In this document: in pieces, positions 22,701 through 31,570 of the stretch
Layout of the letters: every line of letters begins with the position of its first letter
How positions within the stretch are numbered: position 1 is the first letter of the stretch
Source of the DNA: Schistocerca nitens
Lineage: Eukaryota > Arthropoda > Insecta > Orthoptera > Acrididae
Assembly (NCBI RefSeq): GCF_023898315.1
Contig: NC_064622.1
Coordinates: 165,684,178-165,748,177, forward strand
Reading direction: 5' to 3'
Length of the DNA stretch: 64,000 nt
Translations under genes and position numbers: made by a program
The notes under the pieces: model-generated
The model's input: only the letters and a program-made list of their open reading frames with translations
Told to the model about the DNA's origin: nothing
Database searches by the model: none

Positions 22701-24978
22701 GGTTTCTTCTTGGAGACTATGCACTTCATTCAAGGAGGAAGAAGTTACAGACACACTCTGCATCTATGCTGGGCTGGTGGATCGTTAATGCCTGGGGCAG
22801 AATTTTAAGCGAATCCGTTATGAAATGATTTAAAAAGTACTGTGTGCCCAGTGTTTAAGATAGCTCAGAAGCTAAAATTCTATGGGAGGAATGTCAGGAA
22901 AAAACAATAAAGAGTATGCTTACAAATGAAGATTTATATTATTTTTATTATTATTAAAAGTGATACTACAGATATGTCTTGGATAGTAAGCAAAAAAGGA
23001 AGTGAAGGTAGAAATTAATGAAGACCATTTCTTATTGTTTGTCTATATTTTGATAAGACAGATATAAAACAATAAATGGCATAAGTTTGAGAATAGGTAG
23101 AATATTAACCTTTTTAACCTAGCACTTAACATCAGTAAGACAGAATCTAATTTAGATTAGTCTGAATATATTAAAAACAAAAATTTATCAAGAAGCCACT
23201 TAAAAAAAGGTGTGGTATGATATTCATGGTAGTCTTATAGTCAGATAAATGGTACCTTGAGAAGGCCAAAGGTGCTGAAATAAGGTAATTGCTGAATAAT
23301 GAAATGGAAATGCTTATTTCAAAATAAAAGAACAGGAAAATGGCTTCATTTTAGAAACTTACAGTGCTTGTGGACCCAGACATCAACTTCTTTTAAAGCA
23401 TGTTCCTTTTTGGGTCTTCAGAGGATTTAAAACAATACATCATAACTTATTTCCTGTTGATACTGTAATCTGATTTCTAATGCATCTAAGGTGCAGCAAC
23501 AGTTAAATATTGTATATAATTGTTTTTGTGACAACAGTCAAATAAAGAAGTAAGTTTTTTTTGTTTATAATATGGCAGCAGTCACAAAAATTAAGAAAAT
23601 GTCTAATGTAGGAGTTGTTGGTTGAAAGTTAAAGCTTCACGAAAAGAATTATACTGCGCGTTTCCTGGAGTAAAAGATTACTTCACTGTACTTGATATTT
23701 CCTCCAGACTCTGTGTTATTATGATAGAGAAAGCAATGTGTTGAAGAAGCTAGCAGTCTTTTAATGTTTGCTGTTACTGCAGATGTAATCACCTGTAGTC
23801 CCTTTTTTGATTTATTTTAATTTCATTTTGATGATTTTTAGTGTTTTGTAGTCTTTCATCTAAGTCTTTGTGTAAATAGAGCATATGATTAACAGCTGGC
23901 ATGTTTCTCCAGTTCTGTACAAATTCGTAGTATGTTAAAAACAGAAATGCAAGATGATATATTTAAAGCATAGAATCTCAAATGTTCCTGCCAACATTTT
24001 TTTGTCATGACAAATGTTTAGTGTAGCTATGATTCGAAAGTGTAACACTGAAACTTTTACAACAGGGTCTGGACCCAACAAAGGTGAATATCCCAGTGGT
24101 GGGAGGTCACTCTGGAGTCACTATCATTCCTCTTATCTCTCAGGCAACTCCCAGTGTGGACTTCCCAAAGGATCAACTCAAAGCTCTTACTGAAAGAATA
24201 CAGGTAATTAAAATATGAAGCTGTGAAGGGACACACATTTTAATAAAGAAAAACAGCTAATTTTGATTGAAAATTTGGTAGTTCATAATTCATTAAAAAT
24301 TTTACAGTGATTGCAGAAGAGCATGCCTTGAGATGATTAAAACTTCACTAAAAGTTGAGAAACGAGATTAATTATAATTTGTGAAGGAATTGTCTAATAT
24401 TAATTAAAATTTAAATTCTCTGCCAAATCTAAGCAATTTGTTGTTGGGCATTCATGAATCGTGTTGGCCTGCCAACTATTGTCACCCTGTGTTTTTCATG
24501 AACATTATTACATTATCCTTCAGGAGGCTGGCACAGAAGTGGTGAAAGCAAAAGCTGGTGCTGGTTCAGCAACACTTTCAATGGCATATGCAGGTGCTCG
24601 CTTTGCATTTGCAGTGATCAGAGCCCTCAAGGGAGAACAAAATATTGTTGAATGTGCCTATGTCCGATCAAATGTTACAGAGGCAAAATACTTTGCAACA
24701 CCTTTACTTCTTGGGGTGAGTAAAAGTCCATCAGTCTAACAAAATGAATAGAATACACAGGGTACATCAATTAATGGGTACTAATTTAACAAATCAGTTG
24801 TGGTTTCCTATTCTGATTTTTTTATATAGTAAAAAAATTATTTTTGTAGCCTGGTGGTATACAGAAGAACCTCGGTCTCGGAAAGCTGTCTGACTTTGAG
24901 AGTGAGCTGCTGAAGGCAGCAATACCAGAACTAAAGAAGAACATACAGAAGGGAGAAGATTTTGTAAACAAGAAGTAA
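7661..24978 (+). CDS. Mdh2: Mitochondrial malate dehydrogenase, seven exons
   Basis: Oxidises malate to oxaloacetate with NAD+ in the mitochondrial matrix (TCA cycle, malate-aspartate shuttle). Exons: 7661-7738, 7887-8081, 8676-8843, 15449-15574, 24066-24203, 24524-24715, 24850-24978 (stop TAA). Every intron has GT..AG ends and every junction is phase 0, giving 341 residues, the usual family length. Residues 1-26 are basic, Ser/Thr-rich and lack acidic residues, as expected for a mitochondrial presequence. Visible motifs: nucleotide-binding GASGGIG (35-41), Asp61 for the NAD ribose, mobile-loop Arg108 and Arg114 in [16 protein letters not shown] (148-151), Asp177 and Arg180 in LDVVRANTF, and catalytic His204 in VGGHSG. 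The ATG has A at -3. No broken residue is seen, so this should be a working gene. Introns 3 and 4 are packed with transposons. The cytosolic paralogue is excluded by the presequence and by the mitochondrial-type motif set. Confidence 0.97.
7887..8081 (+). CDS. Mdh2: Mdh2 exon 2 (NAD-binding Rossmann start)
   Basis: Residues 27-91. Begins after TTTTCAG at 7881-7886 and ends before GTAATG. Contains the dinucleotide-binding GASGGIGQP loop and the acidic residue of LYDI that binds the NAD ribose, then [14 protein letters not shown]. Confidence 0.96.
8676..8843 (+). CDS. Mdh2: Mdh2 exon 3 (substrate loop)
   Basis: Residues 92-147, between TTTCAG and GTAAGT. Carries [24 protein letters not shown], shown here by its key residues Arg108 and Arg114, which in the family bind the dicarboxylate substrate. 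Ends IIGIISNP, continued by VNST in exon 4 across a 6.6-kb intron. Confidence 0.95.
8844..9726. other. Mdh2 intron 3, first part
   Basis: Plain AT-rich intron sequence after a strong GTAAGT donor. I see no gene or recognisable repeat here. Confidence 0.5.
9727..10148. repeat. 211-bp perfect tandem duplication in Mdh2 intron 3
   Basis: 9727-9937 and 9938-10148 read the same by eye, beginning TGGTGCCCTGGCTCATAC and ending CCCAGGCTATGA. The lack of differences means a very recent duplication or an assembly artefact. The sequence itself is not a known repeat to me. Confidence 0.85.
10225..10475 (+). repeat. Degraded dispersed repeat (SINE-like)
   Basis: Contains an ordered set of words known to me from abundant insect repeats: GACGAGGTTATTGGAAATGGAGCACAAGCT, quoted here only by its start, then GGGGAAACTGCGGAAAAC and GTTGTCCCAAATGAGAATGCAGTG. 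No clear ends. Assignment to a named family is not possible by eye. Confidence 0.5.
10731..11640 (+). mobile_element. RTE-like LINE family A, degraded 3' part (copy 1)
   Basis: In Mdh2 intron 3. Decayed reverse transcriptase words (GTACATTGAGCAAGCTGTAAA, shown in short form as YIEQAVKE) are followed by the C-terminal part ([17 protein letters not shown] at 11261-11512) and the family's 3' end. Many frameshifts and deletions. Related copies lie at 20340, 25720, 33115, 34588, 37985 and 41598. Confidence 0.75.
11802..12526 (+). mobile_element. Fold-back mariner with transposase 3' end in both arms
   Basis: Flanked by TA at 11800-11801 and 12527-12528. The outer ends are TGAGGGTAATCCC and GGGATTACCCTTG. 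The left arm (about 11802-12040) is an inverted copy of the right arm (about 12300-12526). Both arms include not only the normal terminal repeat but also the end of the transposase coding sequence (VKEE..FLN.MAASWYD-type residues). The middle (12041-12300) keeps the catalytic C-terminal segment. Total 725 bp, far shorter than a 1.3-kb mariner. Lies in Mdh2 intron 3. Confidence 0.85.
12055..12426 (+). pseudogene. Mariner transposase C-terminal remnant
   Basis: Reads [15 protein letters not shown] then [23 protein letters not shown], the D34D region of a mariner transposase. The expected HDNARPH catalytic Asp is replaced by Tyr (HYNAHPH); counting 34 residues on reaches the Asp of PSDYHLF, which is intact. 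The N-terminal DNA-binding domain and first Asp are absent. It cannot be an active enzyme. Confidence 0.85.
13848..13898 (+). repeat. (GAA)n microsatellite
   Basis: About 17 uninterrupted GAA units in Mdh2 intron 3. The open frames through it on both strands are low-complexity artefacts. Confidence 0.9.
13925..14020 (+). repeat. Decayed tRNA-like SINE fragment
   Basis: Resembles the better copy at 61090-61205: a GGTAAGAGCC box, then CTTGGAGTCCCAGTGTGG and GCACAGTTTTAAT. The match is ordered but weak. Confidence 0.45.
15449..15574 (+). CDS. Mdh2: Mdh2 exon 4
   Basis: Residues 148-189, after TATTGCAG and before GTTTGC. Starts [11 protein letters not shown] and holds [11 protein letters not shown], whose Asp pairs with the catalytic His and whose Arg contacts substrate. 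Confidence 0.95.
15575..16045. other. Mdh2 intron 4, first part
   Basis: No gene or repeat recognised between the exon 4 donor and the SINE at 16053. Confidence 0.45.
16053..16240 (+). mobile_element. tRNA-derived SINE, full length
   Basis: 188 bp from GGCCGGCC to CATTTGAACT, flanked by perfect 7-bp target duplications GTTGTCA (16046-16052 and 16241-16247). A tRNA-like head has an A box TGGCCGAGCGG and a B box GGTTTGAATCC (one C-to-T decay of the usual CG). The body contains TTAGGTTAGTTAGGTTTAAG. In Mdh2 intron 4. The same family is broken at 41501-42510. Confidence 0.88.
16974..17831 (+). CDS. LINE-encoded N-terminal protein, 285 residues
   Basis: Longest open frame of this LINE. Polar, Gln/Glu/Lys-rich, with an acidic run at about residues 83-89 ([10 protein letters not shown]) and a basic C-terminal helix rich in Lys/Arg/Gln ([23 protein letters not shown]). 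Predicted mostly helical; I see no zinc knuckle or enzymatic motif. It starts inside a purine-rich leader, [13 protein letters not shown], and stops just before the reverse transcriptase linker, from which it may originally have been continuous. The frame is intact although the rest of the LINE is decayed. Likely a nucleic-acid-binding part of the LINE polyprotein; function is inference. Confidence 0.5.
   Translation: MRWSDEVNRHLMFCYYQATNLGTNTTRYRSQVYTTFIIRNPELKFLTERQLADQIRVIIKNNRIPQSELENIKQQILEQNVQSEEEEEEEGNAVMDSNIPEQTNKEQHASIKQSEENKILRQPPEQAQIELEGTHMLDIEEKFQLTYIEYKDTNTDIRPFLHRPPNNPQVETTTIINTIVHSKINENTTMEELQLLVYIGALTTLNIHTRQRLEPTNTQKKPTKPAWQHRLQIRIEKLRRDIGQLTQFIRNEISHKKRKRFGKISQQEAIEQLDEKKQKLQALAK
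18460..19838 (-). mobile_element. Tc1-like transposon, copy 1 (43-bp deletion)
   Basis: Ends CACTCCTGGAAATTG and CATTTCCAGGAGTG, flanked by TA at 18458-18459 and 19839-19840. Length 1379 bp against 1422 bp for the copy at 59199; the 43-bp difference is one deletion near 18707. About eight substitutions separate the copies over the rest. It lies in a LINE inside Mdh2 intron 4, antisense to Mdh2. Confidence 0.93.
18615..19594 (-). pseudogene. Tc1-like transposase with C-terminal frameshift
   Basis: Start [15 protein letters not shown] at 19594. An earlier in-frame start would lie in the terminal repeat and is less likely. Two N-terminal helix-turn-helix units include [21 protein letters not shown]. 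Catalytic residues are all present: Asp in VFSDESRFC, Asp in FQQDNARPH and Glu in [12 protein letters not shown] count 32 residues between the last two, not the usual 34. The 43-bp deletion shifts frame after RSARPART, so the final ~40 residues are replaced and the frame stops at 18656; the original stop would be at 18615-18617. Only the tail is lost, so catalysis may not be wholly abolished, but loss of function is likely. Confidence 0.88.
20340..22257 (+). mobile_element. RTE-like LINE family A, copy 2
   Basis: In Mdh2 intron 4. Endonuclease-end and linker sequence (20340-21130) jump at about 21131 straight to the reverse transcriptase motif region, a deletion of roughly 0.5 kb compared with the copy at 25720-31570. 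Then [37 protein letters not shown] and a frame-broken FADDIVIL. Ends CAGTCTCAGGACTGAAG followed by (GAA)n to 22257. Confidence 0.8.
21187..22140 (+). pseudogene. LINE A reverse transcriptase fragment
   Basis: 21238-21555 stays open for 105 residues with catalytic Asp in [13 protein letters not shown] and the [10 protein letters not shown] block; the FADD motif is just beyond, in a shifted frame at about 21546. The downstream thumb and connection ([16 protein letters not shown]-type words) are present with several indels. Confidence 0.7.
22258..24065. other. Mdh2 intron 4, last part
   Basis: AT-rich, no gene or clear repeat recognised. Confidence 0.45.
24066..24203 (+). CDS. Mdh2: Mdh2 exon 5 (catalytic histidine)
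   Basis: Residues 190-235, after an ACAG acceptor and before GTAATT. Contains [16 protein letters not shown] with the catalytic His204. It joins in frame to exon 4 across an 8.5-kb transposon-filled intron. Confidence 0.95.
24524..24715 (+). CDS. Mdh2: Mdh2 exon 6
   Basis: Residues 236-299, after TTCAG and before GTGAGT. Contains [18 protein letters not shown], a conserved segment of the catalytic domain, and ends in TPLLLG. Confidence 0.95.
24850..24978 (+). CDS. Mdh2: Mdh2 exon 7 and stop
   Basis: Residues 300-341 and TAA stop at 24976-24978, after a TTTTTGTAG acceptor. Starts [11 protein letters not shown] and ends in the basic helix FVNKK, as in other mitochondrial malate dehydrogenases. 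Confidence 0.95.
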   Translation, partial: PGGIQKNLGLGKLSDFESELLKAAIPELKKNIQKGEDFVNKK

Positions 24979-25391
24979 ATTACTACCTTGGGAACAAACC
25001 ATGATGTAGATTTGTAAAAGTGATGTGATACTCATATTGTTGCTGCTGTGTGGAATGGTGTACGTGAGGCTGTGTATGTTGCCGGTGTAGAAGTGTTACA
25101 CTGTTAACACTAAAAAAGAATAGAAACTGCCTAAGTATTAAAATTGGTGCGATTAGACTAAAAAGTTTAAAATATATTGTTTATAAATTGTGTAGTTTTA
25201 TACACCATTTATTTCCTAATTTATGTGCTTCTTGTTAAAGATCTAAAATATCTCCTCTGATGATGTTTTTATTTTTCCTTTTATAGTATTTTGCAATGTG
25301 TTAAAACATGCATTTATAGGCACCAGGGTGGAAATGACACTGAAGGAAATGCAGCTGTCTTGCCAAGTTTGTCATGGTGTCAGTTTGTTAC

Positions 25392-25397
25392 AATAAA
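25392..25397 (+). promoter_or_regulatory. Mdh2 polyadenylation signal AATAAA
   Basis: First canonical AATAAA after the Mdh2 stop, about 415 nt downstream, followed by TG-rich sequence. It gives a plausible 3' UTR of about 430 nt. The site is inferred; no transcript data are available here. Confidence 0.6.
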
Positions 25398-26160
25398 ATG
25401 ATATTGAAGTGGGTATGCACAGTTGTATTTTATAACTTCTACAAACATATTGAGTCAGGTATAAACACGCCCCAATTAGTTTATGGATTTTATTGCGCAG
25501 ATACAGATTTTCTTAATACATATACAAATTTCGTGGGTAACATTGGATGACAGTGCTGCTGAAAAAATCAGCCGTAAATTGTCAGTGTTCCTTGTAGTTA
25601 ATTGATACAAATTTGAGAATAATATTACCTCTTTGATTGCTACGAGATGAGTTAGGCCATGAAGTAAGAGGTTGATTCAGTGCATTCAGTAACTAACTTT
25701 AGTCCACAACAAATTTTTCTGTTATTGTTGTGGTCTTCAGTCCTGAGACTGGTTTGATGCAGCTCTCCATGCTACTCTATCCTGTGCAAGCTTCTTCATC
25801 TACCACTAACTACTGCAACCTACATCCTTTTGAATCTGCTTAGTGTATTCATCTCTTGGTCTCCCTCTACGATTTTTACCCTCCACGCTGCCCTCCAATA
25901 CTAAATTGGTGATCCCTTGATGCCTCATATGTCCTACCAATCGGTCCCTTCTTCTAGTCAAGTTGTGCCACATATTTCCCTTCTCCCCAATTCTATTCAA
26001 TACCTCCTCATTAGCTATGTGATCTACCCATCTAATCTTCAGCATTCTTCTGTAGCACCACATTTCGAAAGCTTCTATTCTCTTCTTGTCAAAACTATTT
26101 ATCGTCCATGTATCACTTCCATACATGGCTACACTCCATACAGATACTTTCAGAAACAAC

Positions 26161-26798
26161 TTCCTGACACTTAAATCTATACTTCCTGACACTTAAATCT
26201 ATACTTCCTGACACTTAAATCTATACTTCCTGACACTTAAATCTATACTTCCTGACACTTAAATCTATACTTCCTGACACTTAAATCTATACTTCCTGAC
26301 ACTTAAATCTATACTTCCTGACACTTAAATCTATACTTCCTGACACTTAAATCTATACTTCCTGACACTTAAATCTATACTTCCTGACACTTAAATCTAT
26401 ACTTCCTGACACTTAAATCTATACTTCCTGACACTTAAATCTATACTTCCTGACACTTAAATCTATACTTCCTGACACTTAAATCTATACTTCCTGACTC
26501 TTAAATCTATACTTCCTGACTCTTAAATCTATACTTCCTGACACTTAAATCTATACTTCCTGACACTTAAATCTATACTTCCTGACACTTAAATCTATAC
26601 TTCCTGACACTTAAATCTATACTTCCTGACACTTAAATCTATACTTCCTGACACTTAAATCTATACTTCCTGACACTTAAATCTATACTTCCTGACACTT
26701 AAACCTATACTTCCTGACACTTAAACCTATACTTCCTGACACTTAAACCTATACTTCCTGACACTTAAACCTATACTTCCTGACACTTAAATCTATAC
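26161..26798 (-). repeat. 22-bp minisatellite, 29 units, inside a LINE
   Basis: 638 bp = exactly 29 copies of TTCCTGACACTTAAATCTATAC. The unit is a normal piece of the LINE that occurs once in other copies. Variants cluster: units 16-17 carry GACTC and units 25-28 carry AAACC, showing local spread by unequal exchange or slippage. 22 is not a multiple of 3, so the coding frame is destroyed. Confidence 0.95.
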
Positions 26799-27189
26799 TC
26801 AATGTTAACAAATTTCTCTTCTTCAGAAACGCTTTTCTTGCCATTGCCAGTCTTCATTTTATATCCTCTCTACTTCGACAAACATCAGTTATTTTGCTCC
26901 CCAAATAGCAAAACTCATTTACTACTTTAAGCCTCCCATTTCCTAATTTGCACAGCATCACCCGATTTAATTAGACTACATTCCATTATCCTCATTTTGC
27001 TTCTGTTGATGTTCTTCTTGTATCCTCCTCTCAAAGACACTGTCCATTCCGTTCAGCTGATCTTCCAGGTCCTTTGCCGTTTCTGACAGAGTTACAATGT
27101 CGTCGGCGAACCTCAAAGTCGGTGAAACTCAGTTTTTATTTCTTCTCCATGGATTTTAATACCTACTCCAGATTTTTCTTTTGTTTCCT

Positions 27190-28428
27190 TTACTGCTTGC
27201 TCAATATACAGATTGAATACTTCCCCACCACTGCTTCCCTTTCATGCCCCTCAACTGCCTTCTGCTTTCTGTACAAATTGTAAATAGCCTTTCGCTCCCT
27301 GTATTTTATCCCTGCCACCTTTAGAATTTGAAAGAGAGTATTCCAGTCAACATTGTCAAAGCATTTCTCTAAGTCTACAAATGCTAGAAATGTGGGTTTG
27401 CCTTCTTCTAAGATAAGCCGTAGGGTCAGTATTCCCTCATGTGCTCCAACATTTCTACGGAATCCAAACTGATCTTCCCCGAAGTCGGCTTCTACTAGTT
27501 TTTCCAATCGTCTGTGAAAAATTCGTGTTAGTATTTTGCAGCTGTGGCCTATTAAACTGATACTTCCGTAATTTTCACATCTGTCAACACCTGCTGTCTT
27601 TGGGATTGGAATTATTATATTCTTCTTGAAGTCTGAGGGTATTTCGCCTGTCTCATACATCTTGCTCACCAGATGGTAGAGTTTTGTCAGGACTGGCTCT
27701 CCCAAGGCTGTCAGTAGTTATAGTGGAATGTTGTCTACTCCCGGGGCCTTGTGTCAACTTGGGTCTTTTAGTGCTCTGTCAAACTCTTCACGCAGTATCA
27801 TATCTCCCATTTCATCTTCTTCTACATCCCCTTCCATTTCCAACATATTGTCCTCAAGAACATCGCTCTTGTATAGACCCTCTATATACTCTTTCCACCT
27901 TTCTGCTTTCCCTTATTCATACAAGTGGTTCTCTTCTCTCCAAAGGTCTCTTTAATTTTCCTGTAGGCAGTATCTATCTTACCCCCTAGTGATACGCACC
28001 TCTACATCCTTACATTTGTCCTCTAGCCGTGCCTGCTTAGCCATTTTGCACTTCCTGTCGATCTCATTTTTGAGACGTTTGTATTCCTTTTTGCCTGCTT
28101 CATTTACTGCATTTTTATATTTTCTCCTTTCATCAATTAAATTCAGTATTTCTTCTGTTACCCAAGGATTTCTACTAGCCCTCGTCTTTTTACCTACTTG
28201 ATCCTCTGCTGCCTTCGCTACTTCATCCCTTAGAGCTACCCCTTCTTCTTCTACTGTATTTCTTTCCCCCATTCTTGTCAATCGTTCCCTAATGCTCTCC
28301 CTGAAGCTCTCTACAACCTCTGGTTCTTTCAGTTTATCCAGGTCCAATCTCCTCAATTTACCACCTTTTTGCAGTTTCTTCAGTTTTAATCTACAGTTCA
28401 TAATGAATAGATTGTGGTCAGAGTCCAC
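27190..28428 (-). pseudogene. LINE A linker and reverse transcriptase remnant
   Basis: 28428-27979 is the lysine-rich linker between endonuclease and polymerase (RNPWVTEEILNLIDERRK). 27705-27190 gives IIIPIPKTAGVDRCENY, the DQFGFRRNVGAHEGIL block and FVDLEKCFDNVDWN with the first catalytic Asp. A frameshift separates the two parts near 27720, and the GVRQG/FADD blocks are damaged near 27100-27240. Confidence 0.75.
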
Positions 28429-28506
28429 ATCTGCCCCTGGAAATGTCTTAAAATTTAAAACCTGTCTCCTGAATGTCTGTCTTACAATTACATAATCTAT
28501 CTGATA

Positions 28507-30530
28507 CAGGGTGTATAAGACCCGGGAGATCCGGGAAAATCCCGGGAATTGTTTAGAATTACGAGAATTTTTTTGTTTTGTTTTAGTTTTCAGTTAAATT
28601 TTTGTACTTTTGATTGGTAAGAACAGATACTCTAATAAAGGATATTACTGTACCCCGCTACTGCAGAATAATACTGCAGCAACAAAACATGAATGACAAA
28701 AAACGAAAATAAGGAAATGCGCCACATACAACAACAAAACACAGTGCTCATATAAGCGTCTGCCAACAGCAAAGTTTGTCAAAGTCTTTAGGAAGACTTT
28801 GTAATGCTTCATAACAACAAATTGTCTCCAATGAGCCTGACGTGACAATTGTTTAAATTAGATTCGTTCGGGCAGTTGGGGGCGGGCTCTTGCACATGCG
28901 CAGTTGAGTCGCGTATGAGTAGTGCCTTCTCCCGCTTCTGGTTACAGAGGTGTGGCTGCGCGCCACTACCTAATATTGCCCCGGTTCGGAAATACAGTAA
29001 ATCCGGGGCTGATGCATAGAGCAGTCTGAGTTGTTGTGGGGAGATGTCGTCTTGACCTGACCTGGGTATACGTTCAGTGATTTTATTGTTTCCTCTTCGT
29101 TTATTGCTCTCACATTAAATGATTTTCGTGACTGGGCACTATCAAATGAATTAAAATAAATTCGCGTAATTACAGAAGGCTAAAATATGTTATTAGTTTC
29201 AGATTTTAGTTCCTCCTTTCTGACAGTCAAGCATTAATCGCCTTGCTGAACAATGAAGTTATTTTTGAAGGTTTGCTAAAGATTTGGCTTTTATTAATCT
29301 TTTCTGCTGAGGCAGTCACTTTATTTGAAACGATGTGTTTAGTTTCACACTATTGGTTTGTTTCAACTGTTCGCTGTATTTAAAGTACACTTATGGCATT
29401 ATACCGTAATAAAGAACCGAACATGAGGTAATACAGTACTGGTGCTCCAAGAAAATTTACATCTGAATCTGGACAAACGAATGTGCACTTTAAGCAGAAT
29501 TATGCATTTTAATATGGTTCATGAAATTCCAATGCTCTTGAAGTATCGTGTGACGTCTTGCTTCTTTTATGACATAATCTTCTAATGTTTTACATGTACG
29601 AACATACGAGGTTTTTTCGTCATCATAACTGTGCAAGTGCGGTGACGCCTTATATCTGGTGCTCTCTTTCAACTACTGAAACAAACCTATTTCAACAGGT
29701 CGCGGGAAAACATTGCGAATGGTGGTTTGAAAAGCGTTACATTCAAAGCAAATTTCCTTTTACGCAAGGTGAGCTATGTGTGAGAATGTGCGATGAATTT
29801 CTTAAATCACAAAGCATTTGACTCTCATTTAAAATTCAATTCTTTGAGGAGGACCATTTAGAAGTATTTCGAGCCCAGAAAATCATACATTTAGGTCGTT
29901 ATTAAAAATTTTGCTGGCACATTTGTGTGATGCGTCTTAAAGTTTGACGTGCAAAGCAAATCAACATTATATGTGCAAGTTTGGCTTCTCTTGCAGCTTG
30001 TTAATCTTAGAGACCAATATTATATTTCAATGCTATGTATATTAATTTAAACCATTAACTTTTCTTATTTGTGTGTTTGCGCTACTTAAGAGTGATGTTG
30101 CTATTGGCTGACTACATGACGTGTCATGTGCTTTCATCAGCTGGCGAGATCACTTGACATAAGCTATGACTGGCTTACAAAAGCGCAGCGCAATCCCGAT
30201 TTCACTGCTTCGGAAAGTAACATGCGGTATTTGGTGGAATCCGAATTTATACCTTCGTAATATGAACATATGCAGCGTACATGTTGCACATGAAAGGTCT
30301 TTCAAAACATTTTTTTACCCCCACCCCCGAGTTTCGTTTTATAAACTGCCAGGAAATTCTACGTCTGTGTATGAAACCATAAACAATCACAGGATTGATG
30401 AGTTTCACAGTGGCAAGGAAGCGTATACTGTCACTTAACACGGAAAAAGTGTATTTTGACCCGGGAGAAACTGTATTTTTAACCGGGAAAAGTCCGGGAA
30501 TTTTTTTTCCTTGTCCACGTATACACCCTG
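28507..30530. mobile_element. Unclassified DNA transposon, CAGGGTGTATA ends, 5-bp target duplication
   Basis: 2024 bp inserted in the LINE A copy. Ends are inverted CAGGGTGTATA...TATACACCCTG (11 bp). The flanks repeat TGATA (28502-28506 and 30531-30535), and removing the element plus one TGATA restores LINE sequence seen in the copy at 36800. Just inside both ends are clusters of CCCGGGA/TCCGGGAA words. Internal open frames are short (29585-29821, 78 residues, is the best) and match no transposase I recognise, so it is probably non-autonomous. A 6-bp duplication TGATAC is an alternative reading. Confidence 0.75.
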
Positions 30531-30915
30531 TGATACCTTCCAGTATCTCGAGGCTTCTTCCATTTTGACAACCGTCTTTCATGATTCTTGAACGAGCTGT
30601 TAGCTATGATTGCTCTGTGCAAAATTCTACCAGGCGACTTCCTCTTCCATTCCTTACTCCCGTTCCATATTCACCTACTGTTTCCTTCTCTTCCTTTTCC
30701 TACTGTCGAGTTCCAGTCACCCATGACTATTAAATTTTCCTCTCCCTTCACTATCTGAATAATTTCCTTTATCTCATACATTTCATAAATCTCTTAGTCA
30801 TCTGCGGAGCTAGTTGGCATATAAACTTGTACTACTCTGGTAGGCGTGGGCTTCGTATCTATCTTGGCTACAATAGTGCGTTCACTATGCTGTTTGTAGT
30901 AGCTTACCTGCATTC

Positions 30916-31188
30916 CTATTTTTTTTTTTTATTTATTATTATACCTACTCCTGCATTACCCCTATTTGCTTTTGTATTTATAACCCTGTATTCACCTGAC
31001 CAGAGGTCTTGTTCCTCCTGCCACCAAACTTCACTAATTCCCACTATATCTAACTTTAACCTATCCATTTCTCTTTTTAAATTTTCTAACCTACCTGCTC
31101 GATTAAGGGATCTGACATTCCATGCTCCGATCCGTAGAACGCCAGTTTTCTTTCTCCTGATAATGTTGTCGTCCTGAGTAGTCCCCAC
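30916..31188 (-). pseudogene. LINE A endonuclease N-terminus
   Basis: APE-type endonuclease start: GAWNVRSLN (catalytic Asn region) and GISEVWW (metal-binding Glu), 90 residues before an indel in a T-run near 30920. The remainder of the domain continues in broken frames to 30534 and, after the 2-kb insertion, to 28500. Confidence 0.75.
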
Positions 31189-31570
31189 CCGGAGATCTGA
31201 ATGGGGGGACTATTTTACCCCCGGAATATTTTACCAAAGAGGACGCCATCTTCATTTATCTGTACAGTAAAGCTGCATGCCCTCGGGAAAAATTACGGCC
31301 ATAGTTTCCCCTTGCTTTCAGCCGTTCGCAGTACCAAAACAGCAAGGCCGTTTTGGTTAGTGTTACAAGGCCAGATCAATCATCCAGATTGTTGCCCCTG
31401 CAGCTGCTGACAAGTATGCTGCCCCTCTTCAGGAACCACACGTTTGTTTGGCCTCTCAACAGATACCCCTCCGTTGTTGTTGCACCTACGGTACAGCTAT
31501 TTGTATCGCTGAGGCACGGAAGCCTCCACACCAACGGTAACGTCCATGGTTCATGGGGGGGGACAAATTT

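Larger units (their letters stand above)
25720..31570 (-). mobile_element. RTE-like LINE family A, long copy 3 with two internal insertions
   Basis: Nearly full-length copy read right to left. A 5' leader at 31190-31570 is followed by endonuclease (30916-31188: LRIGAWNVRSLNRAGRL, GISEVWW), then the linker (27979-28428), reverse transcriptase (27190-27705) and C-terminal domain (25806-26192). The 3' end at 25722 reads CTGAAGACCACAACAATAAC in the element sense. It holds a 22-bp minisatellite (26161-26798) and is split by a different transposon (28507-30530). Frames are broken, so it is inactive. Confidence 0.85.

Noticed and set aside
26161-26798. CRISPR-like regular repeats
   Set aside because: Units are directly adjacent with no spacers and derive from a LINE; the sequence is eukaryotic.
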